Part shown: in pieces, positions 24,716 to 32,390 of the stretch
How the letters are laid out: every line of letters begins with the position of its first letter
Numbering within the stretch: position 1 is the first letter of the stretch
Origin: a virus
Reading direction: 5' to 3' (one strand)
Length of the DNA stretch: 37,293 bases
IMG/VR virus record: IMGVR_UViG_3300048929_000397
Span: 1-37,293 of that record
The notes under the pieces: generated by a model
Told to the model about the DNA's origin: nothing
The model's database searches: none
What the model saw: only the letters and a program-made list of their open reading frames with translations
Translations under genes and position numbers: made by a program

Positions 24716-25441
24716 TCATTGAACTATTTTCTGAGTATATGAATACAATCTTTTACTAAGCAGATTAAACTGAAAATATTTATCATAATCAGCACTGCTT
24801 AAATCAACGTTATCGGTATCCACACTCAAATCTATTTCTCCATCAGCATCAACAAGTCCATATTTTTCGAGTAATTTAATTGTCAGATCTAAACATTCAT
24901 AACTGTCCCCATATTTGTTATAGCAAGTTTTTTTATTTTGAGAATTTATTATTTTGTATTTTGCTTTTTTGTCCCAAGTGATAGTTGACATAAGGTGAGT
25001 GAAATTGGTGATGTCAAAATCGTTCATCATTGCCAAGGCTTGTAAAATAACTAAATCATGCTGAGAAATATTTTTCTTTGTAATGCACAAGTCATTTAAA
25101 AGGAGACCTATTGTACAGCAAGCTAATTTTGAATTAGACATTAATATTTTGTCAAAGACATTTATAACAAATTCTGCTTTTTCTGAATTGTCAATATAGT
25201 CTATTAATTTTTGTATATTTTCTTCATCAGTGTCTAAGTTTAATCCCTTTATAAAGTGTTTAAACTTAATCATTTCTAGATATTTGCGGCCGGAATTGAG
25301 CAGTTTAAGAACTTTAATTGAATCCTCGGCTAATTCAATGCTATAGTCGTCAAAGAATAATTCCTTTAATTCAGCATATTCACCTGATAAAGAATTTAGC
25401 TTTTCTATTAAGCTGGGAATTTGCTTTACAACATTATTCAT
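24716..25441 (-). CDS. Helical partner protein of the nuclease operon, 241 aa
   Basis: Start at ATG 25441 (minus) behind a G-rich site; an ATG at 25513 lies upstream of the predicted transcription start and is rejected. The protein is acidic and helical (MNNVVKQIPSLIEKLNSL ...), with no enzyme motif. The middle (ILQALAMMNDFDITNFTHLM) and a C-terminal winged-helix-like stretch (CLDLTIKLLEKYGLVDADGE) suggest a regulator or sensor. It ends 43 bases before the nuclease start. Its role is unknown; sensor or immunity partner is inference. Confidence 0.6.
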   Translation of the reverse strand: MNNVVKQIPSLIEKLNSLSGEYAELKELFFDDYSIELAEDSIKVLKLLNSGRKYLEMIKFKHFIKGLNLDTDEENIQKLIDYIDNSEKAEFVINVFDKILMSNSKLACCTIGLLLNDLCITKKNISQHDLVILQALAMMNDFDITNFTHLMSTITWDKKAKYKIINSQNKKTCYNKYGDSYECLDLTIKLLEKYGLVDADGEIDLSVDTDNVDLSSADYDKYFQFNLLSKRLYSYTQKIVQ

Positions 25442-25493
25442 CCTTTGTTCCCCCCCTAAGTCTTCTGTGTGATTAAAAATTTCAGATACAGAT

Positions 25494-25521
25494 ATTATAC
25501 GATGCAATTTCAATCAAGTAA
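25494..25521 (-). promoter_or_regulatory. Promoter of reverse-strand nuclease operon
   Basis: Minus-strand -35 TTACTT (25521-25516), 16-base spacer, -10 TATAAT (25499-25494); start near 25487, about 46 bases before the ATG at 25441. Confidence 0.65.
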
Positions 25522-25600
25522 ATAATTATTGGTAAAAGTATTCATGGAATTTCACTACTATTTTATAGTATAGTTCGACGCATAAAGGAGGTATAGTCTC

Positions 25601-26356
25601 ATGAATAGTTTTATTAGCTGGATTGGCGGAAAGAAGTTATTACGAAAGCAGGTACTTGAGCAGTTCCCGGATCAGACTTCCTACGGACGTTATATTGAAG
25701 TTTTTGGAGGGGCCGGTTGGGTTTTGTTTTCAAAAGATAAACATGCTCCTATGGAAGTATTCAATGACGTAAATGGAGAATTAATTAATTTATATAGAGT
25801 GGTCAAATATCACTCGGAGCCGCTGCAGAAAGAATTGGAGTGGTTGCTTATGTCTAGGGAACAGTTCTTTGATGAGTTAAACCGGAATACCAGAGGAATG
25901 ACCGATATACAGCGGGCGGCCCGTTTCTTCTGCCTGATCAGGGAGAGTTTTGGGACAGACTGTAAATCATTCGGTGTAAGTTCCAGGGATATTCATAAGG
26001 CAGTTGATTATCTGAAAGACGTTTCGTACCGGCTCAATAAAGTGGTAATAGAGAGCCAGGACTTTGAACGATTGATAAAAACATACGACAGACCAGACGC
26101 TTTATTCTATCTGGACCCTCCATATTACAATGCAGAGAAGTATTATCCAGACAGGTTCAATCCAGAGGATCATGAAAGACTACGGGAATGCTTGGGTAAT
26201 ATAAAAGGCAGGTTCGTTTTGTCTTATAACGATTGCCAGCAAATCAGGGATTTGTATGTGGGATATAACATCATAGAAGTCGACAGAATGGATAATCTGG
26301 TGAATAAGGATAAGGGTAGAAGATATAAAGAGCTTATTATCAAGAACTTTGTATAA
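25601..26356 (+). CDS. Dam-type (D12 class) DNA adenine methyltransferase
   Basis: 251 residues with FISWIGGKKLL (AdoMet-adjacent N-terminus of D12 enzymes), YIEVFGGAGWVLFSK (motif I) and LFYLDPPYYNAEKYY (DPPY catalytic motif IV). Length fits Dam/DpnM. It methylates N6 of adenine, probably as protection against restriction; target unknown. The ATG follows AAAGGAGG. The gene lies between the nuclease operon and the NdpA/alarmone operon and could protect the element from its own or the host's nucleases. Confidence 0.9.
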   Translation: MNSFISWIGGKKLLRKQVLEQFPDQTSYGRYIEVFGGAGWVLFSKDKHAPMEVFNDVNGELINLYRVVKYHSEPLQKELEWLLMSREQFFDELNRNTRGMTDIQRAARFFCLIRESFGTDCKSFGVSSRDIHKAVDYLKDVSYRLNKVVIESQDFERLIKTYDRPDALFYLDPPYYNAEKYYPDRFNPEDHERLRECLGNIKGRFVLSYNDCQQIRDLYVGYNIIEVDRMDNLVNKDKGRRYKELIIKNFV

Positions 26357-26478
26357 AGATATCCCTTACGGTTGCCGAGTAAAACAGCTTGTAGCTCATC
26401 TGCCCCAGACATTTTCCCAGGCCTTCAAGTCTCTTAGCTTATAGCTAGGCGCCATTTATATTATTTAGGAGATTATAA

Positions 26479-26541
26479 ATGCTTACAATTAATAAAAAAC
26501 CAAAAAATGGATGTTTTCTTTGTGAGTATATGCTAGAATAA
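26479..26541 (+). CDS. Possible 20-aa peptide or gene stub
   Basis: ATG behind TAGGAGA encodes MLTINKKPKNGCFLCEYMLE. The CxxC at the end looks like the start of a zinc-ribbon protein cut off by the following insertion. It may mark the left edge of the NdpA/alarmone module. Weak call. Confidence 0.25.
   Translation: MLTINKKPKNGCFLCEYMLE
26531..26539 (+). promoter_or_regulatory. Extended -10 promoter for NdpA/alarmone operon
   Basis: TGCTAGAAT (TGn-TAGAAT) ends 32 bases before the ATG at 26572; no good -35 is present. Confidence 0.4.
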
Positions 26542-26571
26542 AGAAAAATGTCATTTATGGGGGGATTATTT

Positions 26572-27657
26572 ATGGTATTTAATCAAAACAAATTTTCAAA
26601 TTTAAAAATTAATAGGATTATTGTGCATCAGATATATCAGAGAGAAGATAAAACAGTACTTATTCCTCCTTTTTACAGTTCTTTATGTTGCGAGATTGAT
26701 GTTAATTATAATAGCAAGATTAAGGAGAGAATAGTGAAATCCATGGGAAGCGGGGCCCATTCAATACGCATGGATATTTCTGATACGAGTGACGATAGCG
26801 CATATAAAGCCATTTCAAATTATTGGACAAAAGGAGAGGGAGAATCTGGATTTATTGAATTATCAAAAAATCTAACCTTGATGCTTGCAAATGCACAAAA
26901 CAATAGGAGATATCCTGGTGGCATATTGATTTTTGTTGATGGAACCGTTCAGGCCAATAATCGCCAGTTCTTTTGCATAATCAAAGCAGAAGAGCAAGAT
27001 GGTTTTTCCTTAAAGAAAGAAATAAATAACTTAGATTTGTCATATGTTGCTCAAATATTCATGACAAAGAATGAGAAGTTCCAAAAAATTGGTATTTTTA
27101 TAAACAATGCAATAAAGGGTAGAGATATTGAATCTAAGGATGTAGATAGCTTTATATTTGACAGCAATACAGATCCCTCCATTTCAAAATCTAAAGCAGA
27201 ATATTTTTACGATTCATTTTTGGGCCTGGATTTCAGAAGAGATAGCGATCTTTTAACTTATAATTTTGTGGAATGTACCAAAAGGTTTATAAAGAGTTTA
27301 GAAAATGTTGATGACGTAAAAAAGATAGAAATGTCAACGGCCCTATTGGCTTATGTTGGGGCTGATGGGATTGCTATTATTAATCCTAAGGACTTCGCTG
27401 CAAACAATTTTAATACGCCGGAATTAATTGATGAATATGAAAAGTATCTTACCGAAAGATCGGTAGAATTAAATAGTATACATAAAAATACGGCTATGCT
27501 TGGAGGATTATTAAAAACTAGAAATTTACTTTTCTCAAACAAGGTAAAGTTACAAATACCTGTGGATGAGTTTGAAGAAGCTGTTGAAATAGTAAAAGAT
27601 GGAGCCAGTGGGGAAACAATTGTAAAAATAAAAGGGCTGATGCTGAGTGAAAAATAA
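26572..27657 (+). CDS. Nucleoid-associated protein NdpA/YejK-like, 361 aa
   Basis: I choose ATG 26572 behind GGGGGGATT. Family pattern: an N-terminal half ending GGILIFVDGTV, then QFFCIIKAEEQDGFSL, YVAQIFMTKNEKFQKIGIFI and AEYFYDSFLGLDFRRDSDLL, as in 37-kDa nucleoid-associated proteins. Those bind bacterial chromosomes; in defence contexts relatives may sense DNA state. It overlaps the downstream alarmone synthetase gene by 11 bases, so the two are made together. The rest of the window carries no other nucleoid gene. Its pairing with an alarmone enzyme is the unusual point. Confidence 0.7.
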   Translation: MVFNQNKFSNLKINRIIVHQIYQREDKTVLIPPFYSSLCCEIDVNYNSKIKERIVKSMGSGAHSIRMDISDTSDDSAYKAISNYWTKGEGESGFIELSKNLTLMLANAQNNRRYPGGILIFVDGTVQANNRQFFCIIKAEEQDGFSLKKEINNLDLSYVAQIFMTKNEKFQKIGIFINNAIKGRDIESKDVDSFIFDSNTDPSISKSKAEYFYDSFLGLDFRRDSDLLTYNFVECTKRFIKSLENVDDVKKIEMSTALLAYVGADGIAIINPKDFAANNFNTPELIDEYEKYLTERSVELNSIHKNTAMLGGLLKTRNLLFSNKVKLQIPVDEFEEAVEIVKDGASGETIVKIKGLMLSEK

Positions 27658-28627
27658 AGTTACAGAGAAAGAGTTTATTGAGCGATACAAATTGGAACGC
27701 TCTATATATGAATCTTGGGGAAATTATCTAAAAGATTATATCTTACGAGAGTTAAGGAATGAATATGTGAATCTTGACAAAATATTAAAGGTACCTGTTT
27801 CTTGTAGAACCAAAGACATAGAATCTTTGGTAACTAAAGCATTTTATAGAAAGAAGGATTATAAAGATCCATATCAGGATATTACTGATAAAGTAGGCAT
27901 TCGGTTCGTTGTCATGACAGAGCGTCAGGTCGATTCAATAAGTAGAATTATTGAATCATGTGTTAATTGGCTGAAATATTCAAAAGATGTAGATTATAAT
28001 ATACTAAGAGAAGTGCATCCAGAGGAGTTCGATTACCAATCACAACACTATATTGTAAAAAATCTGAATGAAATTAAACTTGATGAATATACTATACCAC
28101 AGGATACACCATGTGAAATACAGATACGAACTTTAGAACAGCATGCCTATGCGGAAGTATCTCATGAATTGTTTTATAAAAAGAATTGTGCGCAGGATGG
28201 CAAGGCTCTAAGATTGTTGGCTCGGACGGCCGCTTTTAATGAGCAAAGTGATGAGCTCTTTGGAAGGATGTATGACATGATTGAGAATCAGGATATATAT
28301 TATAATGATTTCATGAAAATCCTTACCGACAGATATAATTTTGTTTACAATAATGATAAACTAAATCGTACAATATATGATGATATTGAACCCTTAATTA
28401 CTAAATACGGTATAGATGCTGAGAAAATTACCCGATATATTTTGGATAAACCGTTTGTTTTGGAACAAATAAAGGAAAAACAGTGGGAAATACTTTTTAA
28501 TCAGCCTGTAGTATTGGTTTTATATTATTTAGTAGAAGGCTTTAATAACGAATTAAGTAGCGTTTGGCAATACACGGAAAATGTTTTAGATCCTATTAGG
28601 GCAGATTTAGGCATAGCAACGGATTAA
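27647..28627 (+). CDS. RelA/SpoT-type alarmone synthetase, 326 aa
   Basis: Synthetase signature in order: RTKDIES (R54, K56, S60) with K64 and RKK at 68-70; DKVGIRFVVM (D81, the Mg/ATP aspartate); FDYQSQHY (Y130, the G-loop tyrosine); EIQIRTLEQHAYAEVSHEL (E157, catalytic glutamate). All key synthetase residues are present, so it should transfer pyrophosphate to a nucleotide or another acceptor. There is no HD hydrolase domain. A 140-residue helical C-terminus is unlike housekeeping RelQ/RelP. Toxic small alarmone synthetases (toxSAS, CapRel) are phage-defence effectors; this may be a related effector controlled by its NdpA-like partner. A strong terminator follows. Confidence 0.82.
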   Translation: MKNKVTEKEFIERYKLERSIYESWGNYLKDYILRELRNEYVNLDKILKVPVSCRTKDIESLVTKAFYRKKDYKDPYQDITDKVGIRFVVMTERQVDSISRIIESCVNWLKYSKDVDYNILREVHPEEFDYQSQHYIVKNLNEIKLDEYTIPQDTPCEIQIRTLEQHAYAEVSHELFYKKNCAQDGKALRLLARTAAFNEQSDELFGRMYDMIENQDIYYNDFMKILTDRYNFVYNNDKLNRTIYDDIEPLITKYGIDAEKITRYILDKPFVLEQIKEKQWEILFNQPVVLVLYYLVEGFNNELSSVWQYTENVLDPIRADLGIATD

Positions 28628-28654
28628 AGAGGCGGTCACTCCCGTCTCTTTTTT
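28628..28654 (+). terminator. Terminator of NdpA/alarmone operon
   Basis: AGAGGCGG (28628-28635) pairs with CCGTCTCT (28642-28649) including one G-U; six T follow. Confidence 0.88.
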
Positions 28655-28723
28655 GATATAAAAAGATTTAGATATCGTAACGTATACTATTGACATAAAA
28701 TGATACCGTAAGATGCGAAGACG

Positions 28724-28780
28724 TACGCGCGCATGTCCTGCACATGCGTATGCACATGCAATGTGCGGAAGTACTTCGTA
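28724..28780. repeat. Cluster of short palindromes
   Basis: Two adjacent perfect hairpins, CGCATGT/ACATGCG (28730-28736, 28742-28748) and GCACAT/ATGTGC (28752-28757, 28761-28766). They lie inside an imperfect outer pairing of CGAAG..GTAC with GTAC..TTCG. The stretch alternates purine and pyrimidine and is richer in GC than its surroundings. It could be a protein-binding or replication site; nothing else is seen between 28655 and 28870. Confidence 0.45.
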
Positions 28781-28870
28781 GCAGATTGCGTATAAAAAAA
28801 ATATATATTATCAATAGTTATCTTTTATTAAATTCAATTATTGTAATGGGATAATACTGGGGGGATAAGG

Positions 28871-29410
28871 TTGGTTAATTTCAATGAAATGAGCAAAAGG
28901 GAATACGACGAGCTGGGTTTCTTATATGAGCAAAAGTATGGTCCATATAAGCCTTTTAAAGAGTGGATAATAGTTGACGGTGATATCAATCTATACATCA
29001 GACAGCTAATAGATATTGCTTTTGAGACTGAAGTGGATAAAATCAATGTTGATACTGTAGAAAAGTTTTTATTTAATAGGATATCTAGAGAAGAATCACG
29101 TATAATTTTGTCGTTACTCCTAAAGAATAATATTATATCCGAGCAAGGAAAGTTGCTTATGAGCAATGAAGAATATTCAGAATTTACTCATAAAATATTA
29201 GAAGAAGTAAGGCAAAAAGTAAAATCAACAGAACAAGAACGTGAAGTAAAGGAATCAAAAGAACTTGATTCAGAATTGTTGACCTTTTGCATGTTATTGC
29301 TAGTTAGTTCAATGTTTTTGTGTGCTATGACATATAAAGTCTTTGGCTTTGCTTTTTTAATTCCTGTATTTGTTACAATAGGAGCATGTTTGTATAAATA
29401 TACAAGATGA
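28871..29410 (+). CDS. Membrane-anchored hypothetical protein, 179 aa
   Basis: TTG start at 28871 after GGGGGGATAAGG. The first 130 residues are soluble and charged. The C-terminus holds two close membrane segments (LLTFCMLLLVSSMFLCAM and FGFAFLIPVFVTIGACLY). No family known. A C-terminal two-helix anchor with a cytoplasmic domain is a layout seen in exclusion and abortive-infection proteins, but that is only suggestive here. Confidence 0.6.
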   Translation: MVNFNEMSKREYDELGFLYEQKYGPYKPFKEWIIVDGDINLYIRQLIDIAFETEVDKINVDTVEKFLFNRISREESRIILSLLLKNNIISEQGKLLMSNEEYSEFTHKILEEVRQKVKSTEQEREVKESKELDSELLTFCMLLLVSSMFLCAMTYKVFGFAFLIPVFVTIGACLYKYTR

Positions 29411-29491
29411 TTAATAAGATTAGCTTTTATTGCTCAAATAACGGAAGTTAAAATAATTGTCGAAAATAAATAAACATCATGATTTTTGGTA

Positions 29492-29568
29492 AAAGAAAAG
29501 CCCTGCAACATCTGCAAGGCTGAACTTCTCCGACATACCGATTGGGGGCAGCTATGTCGGTAGCTGTT
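29492..29568 (-). ncRNA. Putative small RNA, minus strand
   Basis: Minus-strand -35 TTGACA (29603-29598) and, 17 bases on, TGC-TATTTG (extended -10, 29580-29575). The ~75-base product would have an 8-bp hairpin (CCGACATA 29530-29537, TATGTCGG 29553-29560) whose loop contains a run of C. It would end at a 9-bp terminator stem (29499-29507 with 29513-29521) followed by T-rich sequence. No reading frame inside. Layout is that of a short antisense regulator. Confidence 0.55.
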
Positions 29569-29597
29569 ATAATACAAATAGCACAAACAAAATTTCT

Positions 29598-29635
29598 TGT
29601 CAAGGGTTGATTTGAAATTTATTTTATGCTAATCT
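29598..29635. promoter_or_regulatory. Back-to-back promoter pair
   Basis: The minus-strand -35 TTGACA (29603-29598) and plus-strand -35 TTGATT (29607-29612) are separated by GGG. The plus-strand -10 is TAATCT (29630-29635) with a TGC extension. Confidence 0.55.
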
Positions 29636-29641
29636 GAAAAA

Positions 29642-29758
29642 GCCGAGGGGGCTCTATAAGAAATACTCAAGGGTATATTTTCCGGACGTTGACAATTTAT
29701 CATGACGATTTTATCAGGCAGGCCAAGGAGCAGTAAAACGCTTTGAAGCCTGCTTTTT
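29642..29758 (+). ncRNA. Putative small RNA, plus strand
   Basis: From the promoter TTGATT-17-TAATCT a transcript of about 115 bases runs to a terminator (GCAGGC 29718-29723 with GCCTGC 29748-29753, then five T). Its 5' end has AGCC/GGCT flanking GAGGG; the GGGGGC there could kiss the C-run loop of the opposite small RNA. No reading frame of note. Confidence 0.45.
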
Positions 29759-29908
29759 GTATGCAAAAATACGTATATTTTAGCCCTATATAATATAAAA
29801 TATATATAGATATATAAGTTTATTTATAATATACTCTTAGGCTTTCTATATCCCCTGAGGTATGTATAACACTATATAGGGTGTATATTTAAAATAAATA
29901 TCCAGATA

Positions 29909-29937
29909 TTGACAGATAATTAAATATCTGCTAGAGT
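29909..29937 (+). promoter_or_regulatory. Strong promoter with flanking inverted repeat
   Basis: -35 TTGACA (29909-29914), 17-base spacer, TGC-TAGAGT (-10 at 29932-29937). CAGATAT (29903-29909) and ATATCTG (29924-29930) form an inverted repeat across it, a possible operator. The stretch 29760-29900 upstream is AT-rich without a gene. Confidence 0.6.
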
Positions 29938-29943
29938 GTAAAT

Positions 29944-30085
29944 AATTAAATATTAAAGCGTGTATATGCTAGCCTGGTTGGTCTTGACCATATACAATGT
30001 CCCCGTAATAGGCGGGAAAGAACCAATGACTTCTAGTCCTTGTGTTGTACGGTATTCACTCCGTATGGCGCGAGGACTTTTTTAT
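29944..30085 (+). ncRNA. Putative structured RNA, about 140 nt
   Basis: Transcript from the TTGACA promoter to a strong terminator: AGTCCTTGTG (30035-30044) pairs with CGCGAGGACT (30069-30078) over ten positions with G-U pairs. An inner TACGG/CCGTA stem sits inside, and T6 follows. The 5' part can form GTATATG/CATATAC and CCCG/CGGG hairpins. A frame of 80 codons crosses it, but it has no ribosome site and ignores the structure, so I call RNA rather than protein. Confidence 0.5.
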
Positions 30086-30123
30086 TTGTCCCGTAAATCA
30101 ATTTTAAGTTTGGAGACAAGAAA

Positions 30124-30264
30124 ATGTCCGTGGAAGACATTAAAAACAGAGTATAGGGCATGTATGAACGCCAGAACGGCACTTAAAAGTTATTGGTTAT
30201 AGCACAGATAGAACAATTTGAAAAAGAATCTAAGATTGAGGAGTTGAGCAGATGCAAGGCATGA
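30124..30264 (+). pseudogene. Small gene with two in-frame stops
   Basis: ATG 30124 after TTTGGAGA reads MSVEDIKNRV, then TAG (30154), GMYERQNGT, TAA (30184), and KLLVIAQIEQFEKESKIEEL to TGA 30264. The frame stays coherent across both stops and overlaps the next start by 13 bases as intact phage genes do. Remnant of a small helical protein. Confidence 0.6.
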
Positions 30265-30425
30265 GTAATAAATGCGGTCGGGAAAGTTGCCGGTTCTGTG
30301 AGACAGGGAAATGTACTGATCAAGAGCAACGTAGTAAGCGCCTGGGGCTGCTGAATCGAATCATTCCAAACCCAGAGGACCGGATAAAATTTGCTCTATC
30401 AGATCAGTTAATTAAAGATTATTAA
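30252..30425 (+). CDS. Small Cys-rich protein, 57 aa
   Basis: ATG behind GAGGAG. Sequence opens MQGMSNKCGRESCRFCETGK, giving four cysteines (with CTDQ) that can bind one zinc. Helical, charged tail. Family unknown; small zinc-binding proteins are usual in this genome region. Confidence 0.6.
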   Translation: MQGMSNKCGRESCRFCETGKCTDQEQRSKRLGLLNRIIPNPEDRIKFALSDQLIKDY

Positions 30426-30518
30426 ATCTGTGGTATCTACCCAGATAATAAATATATAAAGCTTTTATATGTATCTGTATGATACCTGTATAAGAACCAG
30501 AAAGGAGATATAAACACT

Positions 30519-31151
30519 ATGTCAGATAATATTAATTACACTGCTGTAACTGATACAGATGGTAATACAGTAGATGTCTTTGAAAATGAGATATCTCTAT
30601 ACCTCCAAGAATACATAGATGATCGTAAGATCCAGGACATGCGTAAAGAACCCCAGAGTCGTTGGAATGCTGCTCTTATATATATTAATAAATCTTTATT
30701 TGGAGTTAATAGAGATAAGTTATTAATAGACAGCAGAGTAAGTAATGCTTATAACATAAATCTTATTAATGAGATATGTAATGTATATATAACTCTCTGT
30801 TATGAGTATGACAAAGAGATTAGTATTATAGGTTTCTCTAAGCTTACGGGTATTAACCAAGATACTTTCTATTCTTGGGGCAATAATGAGACACAAGTCG
30901 GCTCTTGCGCCTCCGAGATATACAAAAAACTTAATTCCGAAAGAGAAGAAAGTTTGAGCAATAAATTGATTTCCGGAGGCTCAAATCCTATGAAAATCCT
31001 ACCGGCACTTAACAGGCATTATGGTTGGAACATGGGACAGCCAAGAGGAGCAGACGGCACGGCACGCATATCAGTAAGCCGTGAGGAGATAGAAGCTAGG
31101 GCGCAAACGGTTGACCAGCTGCCGGGCTCAGCTGAAGAACTACCCGATTAA
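30519..31151 (+). CDS. Hypothetical phage protein, possibly DNA-binding, 210 aa
   Basis: ATG behind AAAGGAGAT. Mostly helical. The segment IIGFSKLTGINQDTFYSW looks like a helix-turn-helix, and the later ISGGSNPMKILPALNRHYGWNM recurs in clostridial phage proteins near packaging genes. A terminase small-subunit or adaptor role is possible; I am not sure. Upstream (30426-30480) there are GGTATC/GATACC and ATATAAAGC-type inverted repeats that may be operator sites. Confidence 0.55.
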   Translation: MSDNINYTAVTDTDGNTVDVFENEISLYLQEYIDDRKIQDMRKEPQSRWNAALIYINKSLFGVNRDKLLIDSRVSNAYNINLINEICNVYITLCYEYDKEISIIGFSKLTGINQDTFYSWGNNETQVGSCASEIYKKLNSEREESLSNKLISGGSNPMKILPALNRHYGWNMGQPRGADGTARISVSREEIEARAQTVDQLPGSAEELPD

Positions 31152-31507
31152 TACATTAAATATTCTGACAATATCTACATTCTCCCAAACAAAAGACAAA
31201 ACTTAATACCACATATACAACATGCATAATAATCATGGTTGGTTTTTTGCAGTATTTAAGTACAAGACTGCGTTAAACAGTAATTTAACGAATAGTTTAA
31301 ACGGCAATAACGATCTGATCCTCATGTTTTGTGTGATTTGCTTAAAAAAACATGCTAGTTTTGTGCAATATTCAAAGATTGATCTTAGGGAGTGCTTGGC
31401 GGTTGTATAGGCACCCGGGAGGGGGTCTGTGGCGAAGCCGTTCAGAGGCCAGTTAGCCGTCCAAGTTCCGAAAAAATTAAAAAAGACTCTTCTTGAAAGG
31501 AGACTTG
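31152..31507. other. Intergenic stretch with a GC-rich patch
   Basis: No convincing gene. A 62-codon frame at 31222-31410 lacks a ribosome site. Bases 31415-31475 are unusually GC-rich for this genome and contain CACCCGGGAGGGGG; such G-runs occur at cohesive-end sites of some Gram-positive phages, but I have no further support. Confidence 0.3.
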
Positions 31508-31735
31508 ATGAAAGAAAGCACAGAGAAGTATCTCTACACAAAAGATGAACTATGTGTATTGGGTTATAAGCATAACTGGGAGATAGATGATGACCAATGT
31601 GTATCAGAATTTGTAGAAATCAAATCTGGAGATGTGGTTGAATCAAATAAAAAGGGTTACTTAAAGAAAGATGGACTGTTCATATGCCACAGGGATAGTG
31701 TTTTTGGACAGAAATACTTTAGAAAAATTCTCTAA
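31508..31735 (+). CDS. Hypothetical protein, 75 aa
   Basis: ATG 31508 behind AAAGGAG. Begins MKESTEKYLYTKDELCVLGY; acidic, no known domain. Followed by another small-gene operon. Confidence 0.55.
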   Translation: MKESTEKYLYTKDELCVLGYKHNWEIDDDQCVSEFVEIKSGDVVESNKKGYLKKDGLFICHRDSVFGQKYFRKIL

Positions 31736-31770
31736 AAAATAAAAAGGCCTTTTCTCGGGAGGATACATAA

Positions 31771-32319
31771 ATGTTTAATCGTAAATTATTGTTCGCTAAA
31801 AGGTATAGAGGCACCTTCATGTTTGCCTTTGTGAACTTTAAAACGCAGGAATGCTATGAATGGTTCTTTCAATTTTCTTTTAAGGATCCCTGGTGGATTC
31901 CCAAATATGATCCGTATTACCTAAATGGAAAGTGGCCGTTAGCCGGCTGGTTGTTTTTCTATTTCGGTAGGCATACAAGAGGGGCGGTAATCCCATGCAG
32001 TCAAAGCCAAATCAGTGAAGGCAAAAAGCCAGTTGTTGATAAAGACGGGAATACCAATATGGAGGTAGCTGATATGATTTGCTTCACGGAGCAGCAGAAA
32101 CAAGAAATTGTACATACAGGAATGCTTGTGGTTAAGTTTAAACAGTCAATCATGAAGGCAAGTGTAGCCCTAAAAGAGGTATTTGAGTTTGTAAAAGATG
32201 CACTACGTAAGCTTGCAGACAGAATCTCGAAAAACCTATGGGTGACTCCCCGAAAATATCAGGGTTTGCTTCCAAAAGAAAAATTTAAGACGATCCGCAG
32301 ACTGGATAAATGCGAATGA
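31771..32319 (+). CDS. Hypothetical protein, 182 aa
   Basis: ATG behind GGGAGG. The first 75 residues are aromatic-rich (WFFQFSFKDPWWIPKYDPYY and GWLFFYFGR), the remainder basic and helical with a SIMKASVALKEVFEFV stretch. No membrane segment clear enough to call. Family unknown. Confidence 0.55.
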   Translation: MFNRKLLFAKRYRGTFMFAFVNFKTQECYEWFFQFSFKDPWWIPKYDPYYLNGKWPLAGWLFFYFGRHTRGAVIPCSQSQISEGKKPVVDKDGNTNMEVADMICFTEQQKQEIVHTGMLVVKFKQSIMKASVALKEVFEFVKDALRKLADRISKNLWVTPRKYQGLLPKEKFKTIRRLDKCE

Positions 32320-32390
32320 ATAACTGTTAGGAGGCTATAAGAAAATTGATTTTTACATATTTTTGAATTGTCCTGTTCTTCATCACAGAA

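Noticed and set aside
29960-30202. 80-codon plus-strand reading frame
   Set aside because: No ribosome site, poor protein-like composition, and it runs across a hairpin-rich region with a promoter and strong terminator; better explained as RNA plus a broken gene.
13813-30264. Stop-codon reassignment as explanation for readable frames beyond stops
   Set aside because: All three stop codons occur inside the broken frames, and all three also end intact genes in this window.
31222-31410. 62-codon plus-strand reading frame
   Set aside because: No ribosome site and unlike the protein-coding style of its neighbours.
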